DNA of 64,000 nucleotides from Thalassotalea hakodatensis (GCF_030295995.1 NZ_AP027365.1:2140066-2204065), one strand, 5' to 3'; positions 47,492 to 56,819 are shown, numbered from the stretch's first letter. Notes: generated from the letters alone by a model not told the origin. Numbers and translations: made by a program.

Positions 47492-47602
47492 CCTTCACAA
47501 AATGCTAGGGGAAATAATACCAATAAAATGTTGACCAACTAGTTAAATAACTTTCTATTTTTGTTTATAATATTCACATTAAAAATAGTTAAGAGAGCAC
47601 AC

Positions 47603-48160
47603 ATGCAAAAACGCTTTATTTCAGCACAAGAGCTTTTAGAAGACTCTTTTCGTGTTGCCCATCAAGTCTTTGAAGATGGATTTAAGCCCGATTATATCGT
47701 TGGTATTTGGCGTGGTGGGGCACCAATTGGTATCGCAGTACAAGAATATTTTGATTATAAAAATGTAGAAACAGATCATATTGCAGTTCGTACTTCGTCT
47801 TATTATGGTATTAATCAGCAAAGTAAAGAAATAAAAGTGCATGGTTTGCATTACATAATAGAAAATGCCAATACTGATGATAGTTTACTTATTGTTGATG
47901 ACGTTTTTGATTCAGGTAGAAGCATAGATGCGTTAATTAAACAGCTAAAGCTGCAAATGCGCAATAACATGCCTACAGATGTTAGAGTTGCTTGTCCTTG
48001 GTTTAAACCTGAAAATAATAAAGTAGGTTTTGAACCCAACTACTTTGTTCACGAATCATCTGAATGGTTGGTATTTCCGCATGAAATTTCTGGTTTAACA
48101 CCTGAAGAAATCATTGAAGGAAAATCAGACCTTCGTAATATTAAGTCATTATTTTCATAA
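47603..48160 (+). CDS. Phosphoribosyltransferase-family protein
   Basis: The protein has 185 residues from ATG 47603, which follows AAGAGAG; a frame start at 47561 would add 14 residues without support. The PRPP-binding loop is LLIVDDVFDSGRSIDALI, and IVGIWRGGAPIGIAVQEYF is the usual N-terminal loop. It resembles hypoxanthine/xanthine-guanine phosphoribosyltransferases, but the base-recognition region is not diagnostic, so I give no gene name. It stands alone. Confidence 0.85.
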   Translation: MQKRFISAQELLEDSFRVAHQVFEDGFKPDYIVGIWRGGAPIGIAVQEYFDYKNVETDHIAVRTSSYYGINQQSKEIKVHGLHYIIENANTDDSLLIVDDVFDSGRSIDALIKQLKLQMRNNMPTDVRVACPWFKPENNKVGFEPNYFVHESSEWLVFPHEISGLTPEEIIEGKSDLRNIKSLFS

Positions 48161-48226
48161 TAAATTCATTAGAGCGCGTTGAATTATTTGTGTTATACAT
48201 ATCATACGCTCTAATCACTAATACTA

Positions 48227-49468
48227 ATGAAGCATAGTGATAACACTGTGCTTTTTTATTACTTTATGTTTAAACTTACCTTTTTATTATTTGTCGTATC
48301 TTTTTCATCGTTTGCACATTGCGTAAATAACAAAAACCCTGTTATTCTCATTTCACTCGATGGTTTTGCGGGTAAATACTTAACAACATATCAACCCCCT
48401 TATTTACTTTCGATGGCAAAGAAAGGGGTATTTACCGATGCATTAATTCCCGTTTACCCTTCAAAAACATTTCCAAATCATCTTACGATGGTGACAGGTA
48501 AGCCGCCAGCTGAACATGGTATTGTACATAATAGCTTTTATCACCGAGGTTTTAATACAAACTATACGTTAGGAAGCGGAAAACACAACAGTGCCTGGTT
48601 AACGGCGAAACCAATATGGACAATCGCTGAACAGCAAGGTATTAAAACAGCCGTGTATTTTTGGCCTGAGTCAGAAACGAAAGTAGACAATATATTGCCT
48701 TCGTATGTTAAAGCGTATCAACATAATACCCCTAACGAAGTACGTTTAGCTCAACTTGTCTCTTGGCTGCAGTTACCAGAACCAGAGCGTCCACAGTTAC
48801 TGATTAGTTATATTTCAACCATTGATGACATTGGCCACTCACATGGAACAAAGGCTGAACAAACTAAAAATGCAATTCGTAAGGTAGATAAGCTACTTGA
48901 GGACTTTGTAAATAAAGTACAGCAAAGTACATCGTTAACACCTAATATAATCATTGTATCAGATCACGGCATGATCGATGTAAAGCATGGTAAAAAGCTT
49001 AACGTTGATAACTTACTTACTCCACCAACCGGCACTATAGTCGTGAATGGTCAAACACAACTATATATTTATAACGATAACCAAGTCGCACTAACAAGGC
49101 TACGAAATCGATTAACTAAACATAAAAATCGACAGTATTTTCGTACCTATTTAGCTACAGATTTTCCTAAGCATTGGCAGTTAAACCTAAGAACACACAC
49201 AGCCCCTGATATGATTATTGAAGCAATTCCACCTGCTATATTTGTAAAAGAAGGAAAACATACACCTTTTGCTACTCACGGGTACGACCCTATAAAAAAC
49301 GAAGATTTAAATGCGATGATGATTGCTTTGGGGCCGCAATTTAAGCAAGGACACCAAATAGATAAGTTAGAAAATAAACATGTTTTTCATTTAGTTGCTT
49401 CATTGTTATCTTTACAAAATATTGAACATTCAGAGGTGATACGAGCATTTTTTAAACGCACCCCTTAA
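48227..49468 (+). CDS. NPP-type ectonucleotide pyrophosphatase/phosphodiesterase
   Basis: An alkaline-phosphatase-superfamily hydrolase that cleaves phosphodiester bonds of nucleotides or lipids, probably in the periplasm. The metal and nucleophile motifs are visible: ILISLDGFAG, PVYPSKTFPNHLTMVTG (nucleophile Thr), STIDDIGHSHG, IIVSDHGM and FATHGYDP. A signal peptide follows the second in-frame ATG at 48266 (FKLTFLLFVVSFSSFAHC), so 48266 may be the true start and would give 400 residues. No clear ribosome binding site helps the choice. Confidence 0.88.
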   Translation: MKHSDNTVLFYYFMFKLTFLLFVVSFSSFAHCVNNKNPVILISLDGFAGKYLTTYQPPYLLSMAKKGVFTDALIPVYPSKTFPNHLTMVTGKPPAEHGIVHNSFYHRGFNTNYTLGSGKHNSAWLTAKPIWTIAEQQGIKTAVYFWPESETKVDNILPSYVKAYQHNTPNEVRLAQLVSWLQLPEPERPQLLISYISTIDDIGHSHGTKAEQTKNAIRKVDKLLEDFVNKVQQSTSLTPNIIIVSDHGMIDVKHGKKLNVDNLLTPPTGTIVVNGQTQLYIYNDNQVALTRLRNRLTKHKNRQYFRTYLATDFPKHWQLNLRTHTAPDMIIEAIPPAIFVKEGKHTPFATHGYDPIKNEDLNAMMIALGPQFKQGHQIDKLENKHVFHLVASLLSLQNIEHSEVIRAFFKRTP

Positions 49469-49565
49469 ATTAGTGTTACGTACATTTTATTCGATTGTTA
49501 ATATTATCTTTTTAAGGTTAGAATAGGTGATGTAATTTTAATCTGATAATAGTATATATAAATAG

Positions 49566-50780
49566 ATGTATAGTACCTATATTGCTCGACAAGCGATCTT
49601 AGATCGAAATTCTAATACCATCGGTTATGAACTTTTGTTTAGAGATAGCCCTGACAATAAATTTCCAGAAATTGATCAAGACGTTGCAAGTTCTAAGCTT
49701 ATTATTCAAAACCATTTACAGGGTGACATAAAAGCGATTGCACTTGGAAAATTGGCATTTATCAACTTTACAGAGAAGTGTTTAATTAACAAATATCCGT
49801 TGATGTTTGACAAAAACTCAATTGTAATTGAACTAGTAGGGCATACATCACCAACTGATAGACTGTTAAAGATCGTTAAATATTATTGTGAGAAAGGTTA
49901 TAAAATTGCACTCACGGAATATGATTTAGATGATCGCTGGGATGCCTTATTTCCCTATTTATCGATGATAAAAGTCGACATCGAAAAGCATAATCCAAAG
50001 TGCTTACAACCGATTGTGAAACGATTAAAAAATTACGATATAAAGCTTACTGCTGAAAAAGTAGAAACTAAATTTCAATTACAATCGTTAACCGAAGTAG
50101 GCTTTAACTTTTATCAAGGCTATTTTTATCACGAACCTGAAATTATAGAAGGGCAAACCCTAGCCCCAATAAAAGCGCAAATGCTGCATTTGATCAGCGA
50201 AACGTTCAATACCCCACTAGATTACGGAAAAATTGCAAAAATTATCAGCCATGATGTAAACCTTAGTGTGGGCTTATTAAAAATGGTAAATAATGTCGCA
50301 ACAAGTACCCGTGTTGAAATTACTTCATTAAAACAAGCAACGGCATATTTAGGTGAAGAGAAACTTAAACAATTTGTTACGATACTTGCGCTGTCAAAAT
50401 TGACGACAGATAAAACCGATGAAGCATCAAAACAAGCGTTAATTACCGCTAAGTTAATGACATCTCTTGCTAAAGAAAGTGCCTTTAAAGAAATAAGTGA
50501 TTTTGCATTCATCACAGGTTTATTAAGTGCAATAGAAGTTATTTTAAGTATGCCAATGGATGAAATTGTCAAAACAATGCCATTAGCAGACCCTATTACC
50601 AAAGCGTTAGTTGATCATGACGGCTTACTCGGTGAGCTATTAGTGTTAACAACAAACTATATTACAGGCAATGGTGAAAACATATCAGACTTGATAAAGG
50701 CATATGGATTAGAAGCTGATTTTATCCATAATAAATTTGTGGAGGCAAGCCTTTGGTGTGAAGAGTTAGGTGTAATTTAA
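49566..50780 (+). CDS. EAL-like plus HDOD signalling protein (YuxH type)
   Basis: The 404-residue protein pairs an N-terminal EAL-like domain (about 1-200) with a C-terminal HDOD domain (about 205-395). The EAL part keeps YELLFRD, AEKVETKFQLQSL and FYQGYFYHEP. The metal-binding acidic motifs are altered (IVIELVGH in place of E-I-T-E, and LTEYDLDDRW), so it is probably not an active c-di-GMP phosphodiesterase. YuxH-type proteins act in motility or c-di-GMP signalling. It ends 4 bases from a convergent lone receiver. Confidence 0.88.
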   Translation: MYSTYIARQAILDRNSNTIGYELLFRDSPDNKFPEIDQDVASSKLIIQNHLQGDIKAIALGKLAFINFTEKCLINKYPLMFDKNSIVIELVGHTSPTDRLLKIVKYYCEKGYKIALTEYDLDDRWDALFPYLSMIKVDIEKHNPKCLQPIVKRLKNYDIKLTAEKVETKFQLQSLTEVGFNFYQGYFYHEPEIIEGQTLAPIKAQMLHLISETFNTPLDYGKIAKIISHDVNLSVGLLKMVNNVATSTRVEITSLKQATAYLGEEKLKQFVTILALSKLTTDKTDEASKQALITAKLMTSLAKESAFKEISDFAFITGLLSAIEVILSMPMDEIVKTMPLADPITKALVDHDGLLGELLVLTTNYITGNGENISDLIKAYGLEADFIHNKFVEASLWCEELGVI

Positions 50781-50784
50781 TGCG

Positions 50785-51171
50785 CTAATGCTGCTTATGA
50801 TATAACTTAGTAAGCAGCGCACTTAAATTAGCATATAAGTTCTTTTTAGATACGGCATAGTCAGCACCATAACAGTTAGCAGCATCTAAAATTGACTCAT
50901 TTGGATTTTCAGGAGCCTCGCAGCCAGAAACTGCAATAACATTACCTTTCGTGGTGGGCTTAATTTTTTCTATAAACTCAAAACCATCTAATAAAGGCAT
51001 TTCAATATCTGTGATCACCAACTGATAATTATTTTTATGAAAAGCATCGAGTGCAAGTAAACTATCAGTGTAAGTATCAATATTTTGGCTAAAGGGTAAA
51101 GACGTTTTAACAATATCTTCCAGTAACATAATATCGATAGATGAATCGTCAACGACTAATACGTTAAACAT
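50785..51171 (-). CDS. Stand-alone response-regulator receiver
   Basis: The protein has 128 residues: a CheY-like receiver with the acid pair VVDDSS, the phosphoacceptor Asp in LVITDIEMPLLDGFEF, and the conserved Lys in YAVSKKNL. It has no output domain, so it must act by protein contact. ATG 51171 is preferred because AAGGGA lies 7 bases before it; ATG 51177 is too close to that site. It is convergent with the EAL-HDOD gene, and no kinase is nearby. Confidence 0.88.
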   Translation of the reverse strand: MFNVLVVDDSSIDIMLLEDIVKTSLPFSQNIDTYTDSLLALDAFHKNNYQLVITDIEMPLLDGFEFIEKIKPTTKGNVIAVSGCEAPENPNESILDAANCYGADYAVSKKNLYANLSALLTKLYHKQH

Positions 51172-51460
51172 TATCATATCCCTTAATTGATAAACTCCTC
51201 TCTTTAAAAATAGTCAACGTGTACCTGTTAAGTCAATATTTATATTATTTAATTTTACAAATATACCATCATGGTTTGATAGCAGAAACTTAATCTTATC
51301 AACATAAATTAAACACTGCTTTTTCTAATAATTTGTTAAGGCCTATTGAACTTTGTCATTTAATTATTTTACTTGATGCTTTATTAGATAAATTACTCTA
51401 AAATCATGCCGCAACTCTTTCCGCTAATTATTGTAATAAAAAACAAGCAAGGACTTTATT

Positions 51461-52879
51461 TTGACTAAGTTACTCTTTGTATTTTTCAGTATTTTATTCT
51501 CTTTTCCTAGTTATGCATCGGGTGCTGGCACCGTTGATTTAACAGGTTCGGTTTTTGGCATTACTGCCATAGTGATATTTTCAATTGCTTATTTATTAGT
51601 CATTGGAGAAGAGTTTATTCATTTAAGGAAATCTAAACCTGTCTTGGTTGCTGCTGGTATTATCTGGTTAATGATTGGTTATATTTATACGCAACACGGT
51701 ATCGCCAAACAAGCGGAAGAAGCATTCAATCATAATTTACTAGAGTACGCGCAACTTTTATTATTCTTATTAGTTGCAATGACCTACATCAATGCCATGG
51801 AAGAACGTGGTATTTTTGAAAGTTTACGTATCTGGATGGTATCAAAAGGGCTCAGTTTACGAAGCTTGTTTTGGACCACAGGCATATTAGCATTCGCCAT
51901 TTCTTCATTCGCTAATAATCTTACAACGGCCATGTTGATGTGCGCTATTGTATTAAAAGTCGCCCCAAACAACCTAAAGTTTATTAATATTGCGTGTATT
52001 AATATTGTGGTAGCTTCAAATGCGGGTGGGGTGTTTAGCCCCTTTGGTGATATTACAACGTTAATGATTTGGCAAGCAGGTTTATTACAGTTTCAACAAT
52101 TCTTTGTTTTATTAATACCTTCTTTGGTCAATTTTCTTATTCCAGCATTGATTATGAGCTTTTTCATTTCTAATCATAAATCTACGCCAATATTTGATAA
52201 TGAGTTTCAATTAAAACGTGGCGCTAAGCGCATAGTGGCACTATTCGTGTTAACGATTATCACAGCGGTTTTATGCCATAGCTTAATTCAGATGCCACCC
52301 GTTTTAGGTATGATGTTAGGGTTAGGGTACTTAAAATTTCTTGGCTTTTATTTACGAAAAAGTTTACCTCGCTCTTTAGATAAAAAACGCACTAAAGCAC
52401 AAATAAATAAAGATGAAAAGGCACTAAAACGTTTAGGAAATATTGTGCCATTTGATATTTTCGATAAAGTAGCAAGAGCTGAATGGGACACCTTATTATT
52501 CTTTTATGGTGTTGTGATGTGTGTTGGAGGCCTAGGTTTTATGGGCTATTTATCTTTAGTCTCCGAACTACTATACACAAATTGGAGCCCGACGTACGCA
52601 AATATAGCCGTAGGCGTTTTATCTGCCATTGTTGATAACATTCCCGTAGTTTTTGCCGTATTAAGTATGCAACCGGTAATGGACATACAGCAATGGTTAT
52701 TAGTGACAATGACCGCAGGAGTGGGTGGAAGTTTATTATCTGTTGGTTCAGCGTCAGGTGTTGCGTTAATGGGGCAAACAAAAGGAAAATATTCATTTGT
52801 TGGTCATTTAAAATGGAGTTGGGCAATAGCATTAGGTTATGTTGCCAGTATCTACGTACACTTCTTAATTAACGGTTAG
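51461..52879 (+). CDS. nhaD: Na+/H+ antiporter NhaD
   Basis: NhaD exchanges sodium for protons across the inner membrane, typical of marine bacteria. The 472-residue protein has a cleavable-looking signal segment (about 1-20) and more than ten helices. It carries family motifs such as ISSFANNLTTAMLMCAIVLK, NIVVASNAGGVFSPFGDITTLMIWQAG in pieces and AIVDNIPVVFAVLSM. The start is TTG with AAGGA upstream. A hairpin follows 10 bases after the stop. Confidence 0.93.
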   Translation: MTKLLFVFFSILFSFPSYASGAGTVDLTGSVFGITAIVIFSIAYLLVIGEEFIHLRKSKPVLVAAGIIWLMIGYIYTQHGIAKQAEEAFNHNLLEYAQLLLFLLVAMTYINAMEERGIFESLRIWMVSKGLSLRSLFWTTGILAFAISSFANNLTTAMLMCAIVLKVAPNNLKFINIACINIVVASNAGGVFSPFGDITTLMIWQAGLLQFQQFFVLLIPSLVNFLIPALIMSFFISNHKSTPIFDNEFQLKRGAKRIVALFVLTIITAVLCHSLIQMPPVLGMMLGLGYLKFLGFYLRKSLPRSLDKKRTKAQINKDEKALKRLGNIVPFDIFDKVARAEWDTLLFFYGVVMCVGGLGFMGYLSLVSELLYTNWSPTYANIAVGVLSAIVDNIPVVFAVLSMQPVMDIQQWLLVTMTAGVGGSLLSVGSASGVALMGQTKGKYSFVGHLKWSWAIALGYVASIYVHFLING

Positions 52880-52889
52880 CACTAAAATA

Positions 52890-52915
52890 GGTAACAGGAA
52901 TGTAAACCTGTTACC
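52890..52915 (+). terminator. Terminator of nhaD
   Basis: GGTAACAGG pairs perfectly with CCTGTTACC around an 8-base loop and is followed by TTTTC. Confidence 0.8.
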
Positions 52916-53010
52916 TTTTCTTTATATCTCTTCATGCCTCGACCTAACCCGCGGCTAAGCTGAACAAAAATTTAAAACACAGAGAGCAACTCGCTCTTGC
53001 TCAATAACTT

Positions 53011-53514
53011 TCAAGTTAGTGATTGATTAACAGTAATATAGGTGAGGGTAGCTACGTATAATCCAACACCAAAAACCATATGATTTATCAAACTTCGTAT
53101 GCGTGCAATATTTGGCTTAGGGGCTTTTGATGCCACAAAGCCAAGCCCCATACAAGGCTGCATGATACAAAAGGGGAAAACGACAGTGACCATTCCAAAG
53201 ATAACACTCGACAAAAACGAAACTGAAGTGAGGGTAACGCTTTCATTAACTATCAATAAAAAAGCACCGGCAAATATTACACCAATTATATAATGTGTCA
53301 CCCACCCAATAAGTAGCTCATTATTAACCGCTTTACTCTGTGATATATTTTGATGATAAAACTTCCCGTCACTCATTAATCCTACCCATCTACCGACCAT
53401 GCGCCAGTTAAGAGGTGGCACGTTAAATAGCTTCTCTATAAATAAAGACCATAAATCAAGTACTATGGTAGCTCCAATACCAATAAGCACGCTGTTAATT
53501 ATCCATTCAATCAT
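53011..53514 (-). CDS. DUF2938 membrane protein
   Basis: The 167-residue protein has four membrane helices and the DUF2938 signs: GIGATIVLDLWSLFIEKLF near the start, NWRMVGRWVGLMSDGKF, and FPFCIMQPCMGLGFVASKAPKP. The function is unknown. It faces a MerR-type regulator across 124 bases, and I recall such pairs elsewhere, so it may be the regulator's target. Confidence 0.85.
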   Translation of the reverse strand: MIEWIINSVLIGIGATIVLDLWSLFIEKLFNVPPLNWRMVGRWVGLMSDGKFYHQNISQSKAVNNELLIGWVTHYIIGVIFAGAFLLIVNESVTLTSVSFLSSVIFGMVTVVFPFCIMQPCMGLGFVASKAPKPNIARIRSLINHMVFGVGLYVATLTYITVNQSLT

Positions 53515-53607
53515 TTGTTAACCTCTTTGCGATATATTGTTTAATATTAATCAGCCAAATAAATAAGCATTTGTCTGTTTATTTTCATTTGATAAACTAT
53601 CATGCCA

Positions 53608-53625
53608 CTTCAAGTTAACTTTAAG
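53608..53625. promoter_or_regulatory. Palindrome before the MerR-type gene
   Basis: CTTCAAGTT and AACTTTAAG form an 18-base inverted repeat with one mismatch, ending 13 bases before the MerR-type ATG and lying between two divergent genes. It could be the regulator's site. I could not place a clear promoter with the long spacer that MerR proteins prefer. Confidence 0.4.
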
Positions 53626-53638
53626 TCAAGAGGAAATA

Positions 53639-54049
53639 ATGAGTATTTTAGACATTGGAGAAGTTGTTAGGTTGTCAGGAATACCGGCATCAACATTAAG
53701 GTATTATGAAGAAAAAGGCTTAATTAACCCCATAGGAAGACATGGTCTTAGGCGACAATACGATCCCGCAGTGTTAACCCAGCTATCTTTTATTTCCTTA
53801 GGTAGACTCGCAGGGTTATCACTCAATGAAATCAATAATATGTTTGAACCTAAAGGAAAAATTGTAGTAGATAGAAGAAAACTACAACAAAAAGCAGATG
53901 AAATTGATCAAAAAATAATACAACTAACATCAATGAGAGATGGCTTACGACATGCCGCGGTTTGCCCTGAAGAAAACCATTTCGAATGCGAAAGGTTTAA
54001 TAAGTTACTACGTACTTCAACTAGACGATTAAAAACCAATACTGTATAA
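53639..54049 (+). CDS. MerR-family regulator
   Basis: The 136-residue protein has the MerR winged helix (IGEVVRLSGIPASTLRYYEEKGLINP and RRQYDPAVLTQLSFI), a coiled-coil dimer helix (about 75-110) and a short C-terminus with two Cys (CPEENHFECERF) that might bind a metal or react with an oxidant. AGAGGAAATA precedes the ATG. It is divergent from the DUF2938 gene. Confidence 0.9.
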   Translation: MSILDIGEVVRLSGIPASTLRYYEEKGLINPIGRHGLRRQYDPAVLTQLSFISLGRLAGLSLNEINNMFEPKGKIVVDRRKLQQKADEIDQKIIQLTSMRDGLRHAAVCPEENHFECERFNKLLRTSTRRLKTNTV

Positions 54050-54097
54050 CTTTACTTCTCCTGATATTTTTCTCAATTATTACAAACAAGGATTGTG

Positions 54098-54631
54098 ATG
54101 TACCGAGGTCAGTTAACTAAGTGGGACAATGCCAAAGGCTTTGGCTTTATAAACTCTGCTCAATTAAACCAAGATACTTTCATACATATCTCTGCACTCA
54201 AACATATGAGTAGAAAGCCTAAGCAAGGTGACTTCATTCATTTTAATGTTGAGCAACATAAAGGGAAGGCTCGAGCGACTAATGCTCGTATTGAAGGCGT
54301 AAAAGCAAATTCACCCTTTAAAGTTTCAAAAACGTATAAAACTCGTTCAGGCAATAAAGTTATCTATGCTGCTGTCATTATCGCAATCGCTGCATTTATC
54401 ATTCAGCGCCTTGATTTAGGGCAAAGTAATCAAACACCGCAATCACAATTTAAAGCAACGCCAATACCAGCAAACATTGCTCCAACCCAGCACTTTACCT
54501 GTGATGGACGACAGCATTGTAGTCAAATGACATCTAGAGAAGAAGCTGAGTTCTTTACCAGACATTGTCCTAATACAAAGATGGATGGTGATAATGACGG
54601 AATACCTTGTGAAAATGATTCAAGGTTTTAA
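54098..54631 (+). CDS. Cold-shock domain fused through a membrane helix to an Excalibur domain
   Basis: The 177-residue protein has a cold-shock domain at residues 1-68 (GQLTKWDNAKGFGFINSAQL, DTFIHISALKHM), a membrane helix near 86-106 (VIYAAVIIAIAAFIIQRL), and a C-terminal Excalibur domain (CDGRQHCSQMTSREEAEFF, DGDNDGIPCEND) with paired Cys and an Asp-rich Ca2+ loop. The cold-shock part would face the cytosol and the Excalibur part the periplasm. ATG 54098 has AAGGA 7 bases upstream; GTG 54095 is less likely. Confidence 0.85.
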   Translation: MYRGQLTKWDNAKGFGFINSAQLNQDTFIHISALKHMSRKPKQGDFIHFNVEQHKGKARATNARIEGVKANSPFKVSKTYKTRSGNKVIYAAVIIAIAAFIIQRLDLGQSNQTPQSQFKATPIPANIAPTQHFTCDGRQHCSQMTSREEAEFFTRHCPNTKMDGDNDGIPCENDSRF

Positions 54632-55121
54632 TCAATGATATTTGATCTTGAATTTATTAAGCCTACATAAAGTAAATTAAACTTCAACCAAGCTTCCAAA
54701 AGAAAGCCTTCAGAAATGTTGTGATTTATTACTTATTAAAATCACGATTTTAAAAGATTATCTATTATTTAAACGATAAATCGTGTTACATTAGCTTTAT
54801 AGCCTGTGTTGAGTGCAAATTTATTCATTGTGCTTTGTGATTACTTATCATTTATATCTAGGTATTTTTCACTACAGCCCAATGAAAACCGATACTCTCA
54901 GCATAAATATATTGTTTTATACGTTACGCTACGTGAAATTTAGCTGTTATGATAGCCAATAACTCTTATTTTTTTACGTACAATCACCATTGTATTTAAT
55001 AGGTTTATACTTCAAAACCTATTTTGGTGATCGGGTTCGTTAATGTTGTTTATATTCAATCACATTATTTTATTTACATAAAATAAGTTTGTTAATAACG
55101 CATCACGTTTGTAGGTTTTAA
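54632..55121. other. Gene-free region upstream of the tyrosine recombinase
   Basis: The AT-rich 490-base stretch has no coding frame. It holds three inverted repeats: TTAAAATC/GATTTTAA (54736-54753), ACGAT/ATCGT (54773-54784) and a longer structure at 54983-55031. They could be recombinase binding or regulatory sites, but nothing proves this. Confidence 0.5.
54983..55031. repeat. Long imperfect hairpin upstream of the recombinase
   Basis: ATCACCA (54983-54989) pairs with TGGTGAT (55025-55031), and AATAGGTTT (54998-55006) pairs with AAACCTATT (55015-55023). An asymmetric bulge of 8 bases against 1 lies between the stems, and the end loop has 8 bases. Confidence 0.55.
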
Positions 55122-56018
55122 ATGTTTGCAAATAAATCCGCATCAGAAGTTTATCTGATGTCACTACAATCAGAACAAAGCCGTGTGACTATGGCGTCAT
55201 TGTTAAATGTTGTTGCTTTTAAATTACAAAAAAAGAAATCGCATCAACATGTTGATTGGTCTTTTTTACATTATGAGCATATTCTTTATTTTCTTTCTGA
55301 GCTTTCATCACAAGGAAAATCTCCAGCAACAATAAACGTGTATTTATCTGCACTTAAAGGTGTTGCTAAAGAAGCCTGGCGGAAAAAAGAAATAGATGTA
55401 GAAACCTATCAACACATCAAAGAAATCAGACGTGTTCGTGGCTCTCGTAGTGTTAAAGGACGCGCATTATCGCTAGATGAACTTAATCAGTTGATTGATT
55501 ACTGCATGATGCAAGATGGTGTAATTGCTATGCGCGACGCTGCGGTTGTGGCGTTAGTTTACGGTGCTGGATTACGTCGCCATGAAGCGGCAAATCTATT
55601 GCTCAGTGATTTAAACTTAACAGAAGCTACCTTGCGGGTATTAGGTAAAGGAAATAAAGAACGTGTTAATGCCTTACATAACCGTATTTTAGAAATTTTA
55701 GATGTGTGGTTATTAGAACGTGGTACTGAGCCAGGTCCTTTATTTCTTAGAGCGCGCAAAGGAAATAAACTCATTAATGCGCCGATATCCGGACAAACTA
55801 TTTACGACATTATTATCAGACGTTATCAAGAAGCTGGTTTAAAACGTTTAACACCGCATGATTTACGCAGAACGTATGCAACGAAATTACTTGAAAATGG
55901 AGAAGACGTGTTCGTTGTACAAGATTTAATGGGCCATTCTTCTGTTGAAACCACTAAAAACTATGATAAACGGGCAGATATTGCGAAAAATAAAGCGGCG
56001 AAAGCCCTACCTTTTTGA
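55122..56018 (+). CDS. Solitary tyrosine recombinase
   Basis: The 298-residue protein has an N-terminal SAM-like DNA-binding domain (residues 10-105) and a C-terminal catalytic domain with all expected residues: Arg in YGAGLRRHE, Lys in GKGNKER, HDLRRT, GHSS and the nucleophile Tyr in TKNYDK. It lacks the extra helix region of integron integrases and is not obviously XerC or XerD. No phage, transposon or cassette genes adjoin it. Its 3' end overlaps the convergent solute-binding gene by 12 bases. Confidence 0.88.
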   Translation: MFANKSASEVYLMSLQSEQSRVTMASLLNVVAFKLQKKKSHQHVDWSFLHYEHILYFLSELSSQGKSPATINVYLSALKGVAKEAWRKKEIDVETYQHIKEIRRVRGSRSVKGRALSLDELNQLIDYCMMQDGVIAMRDAAVVALVYGAGLRRHEAANLLLSDLNLTEATLRVLGKGNKERVNALHNRILEILDVWLLERGTEPGPLFLRARKGNKLINAPISGQTIYDIIIRRYQEAGLKRLTPHDLRRTYATKLLENGEDVFVVQDLMGHSSVETTKNYDKRADIAKNKAAKALPF

Positions 56019-56792
56019 TGCTTGTAAACTTGTCCATTGTTGGTTGATTTCAAACAACTCGCCTGATTGTTGTAAACTCTTAATTGCATCATTAAATCGA
56101 GCTAAATCATCTTCATTCATCGTAGATTTACTTAACATCAAATAAATTTCATCTTGATATATTTCTACTGAGTGTTCTTCAAACTCATTGAATAGCTTAT
56201 ATTTTTCAACAAAGGCTCGCATGGTCACAGGATCAACTAGAAAACCATCTAAATGCCCTTTTAATGTTTGTTTTACGTTTTCTTCTAAGTCAATTACTTC
56301 ACTAATATGTGCTCTGAACTCAGCTTGTAAGATCAGTTTTTTATACAATTTACCGTAATAATAACCACCTTCAACACCGATCATGTAATTACTTTTTGAT
56401 AAATCAGCTAAAGAGTTAAGAATAATGTTTTGGCGTGTCCCTTTTCTTACATACAATTTAACTTGTTCTTTTCTATAAGGCTTGGTGAAGTATGCGTATT
56501 CAGTTCTGTCTTTCGATAGCGAAGCGCCCATGGCAATGTCCATTTTCCCCATTTTTATATATTGTAAATGGCGCTTCCACGGTAACTCAGTGTAATTAAT
56601 ATTGTATCCGGCTTTTTTAACAATTTTATTAAATATATCAATATCTAAGCCAACTAATTCATGTTGATTATTATGATATTGGTACGGATACCAAAGCTCC
56701 CAACCAACCGCAAGGGTTGATTTGGTGTTTGCAGATGCATTTGATAAGCATAAAAGAGTTGCTGTTATAGCAATAAAAATTTTAATATTCAC
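56007..56792 (-). CDS. Amino-acid-binding-type periplasmic protein (SBP_bac_3)
   Basis: The 261-residue protein has a signal peptide (about 1-21) and a type-II binding fold: WELWYPYQYHNNQHELVGLDIDIFNKIVKKAGY, then ELPWKRHLQYIKMGKMDIAMGAS. It ends with NDAIKSLQQSGELFEI. Such stand-alone proteins of marine bacteria often lack a linked permease, and none is here. It may serve a transporter elsewhere or act as a sensor. It lies 27 bases downstream of the M23 peptidase gene in the same direction. Confidence 0.85.
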   Translation of the reverse strand: MNIKIFIAITATLLCLSNASANTKSTLAVGWELWYPYQYHNNQHELVGLDIDIFNKIVKKAGYNINYTELPWKRHLQYIKMGKMDIAMGASLSKDRTEYAYFTKPYRKEQVKLYVRKGTRQNIILNSLADLSKSNYMIGVEGGYYYGKLYKKLILQAEFRAHISEVIDLEENVKQTLKGHLDGFLVDPVTMRAFVEKYKLFNEFEEHSVEIYQDEIYLMLSKSTMNEDDLARFNDAIKSLQQSGELFEINQQWTSLQASKR

Positions 56793-56819
56793 AACAACAC
56801 TTCCCTATATTAGATTGAA

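Noticed and set aside
54983-55031. Integron attC or attI site
   Set aside because: The hairpin has bulges but lacks the paired RYYYAAC/GTTRRRY ends, and the neighbouring recombinase lacks the integron-specific insertion.
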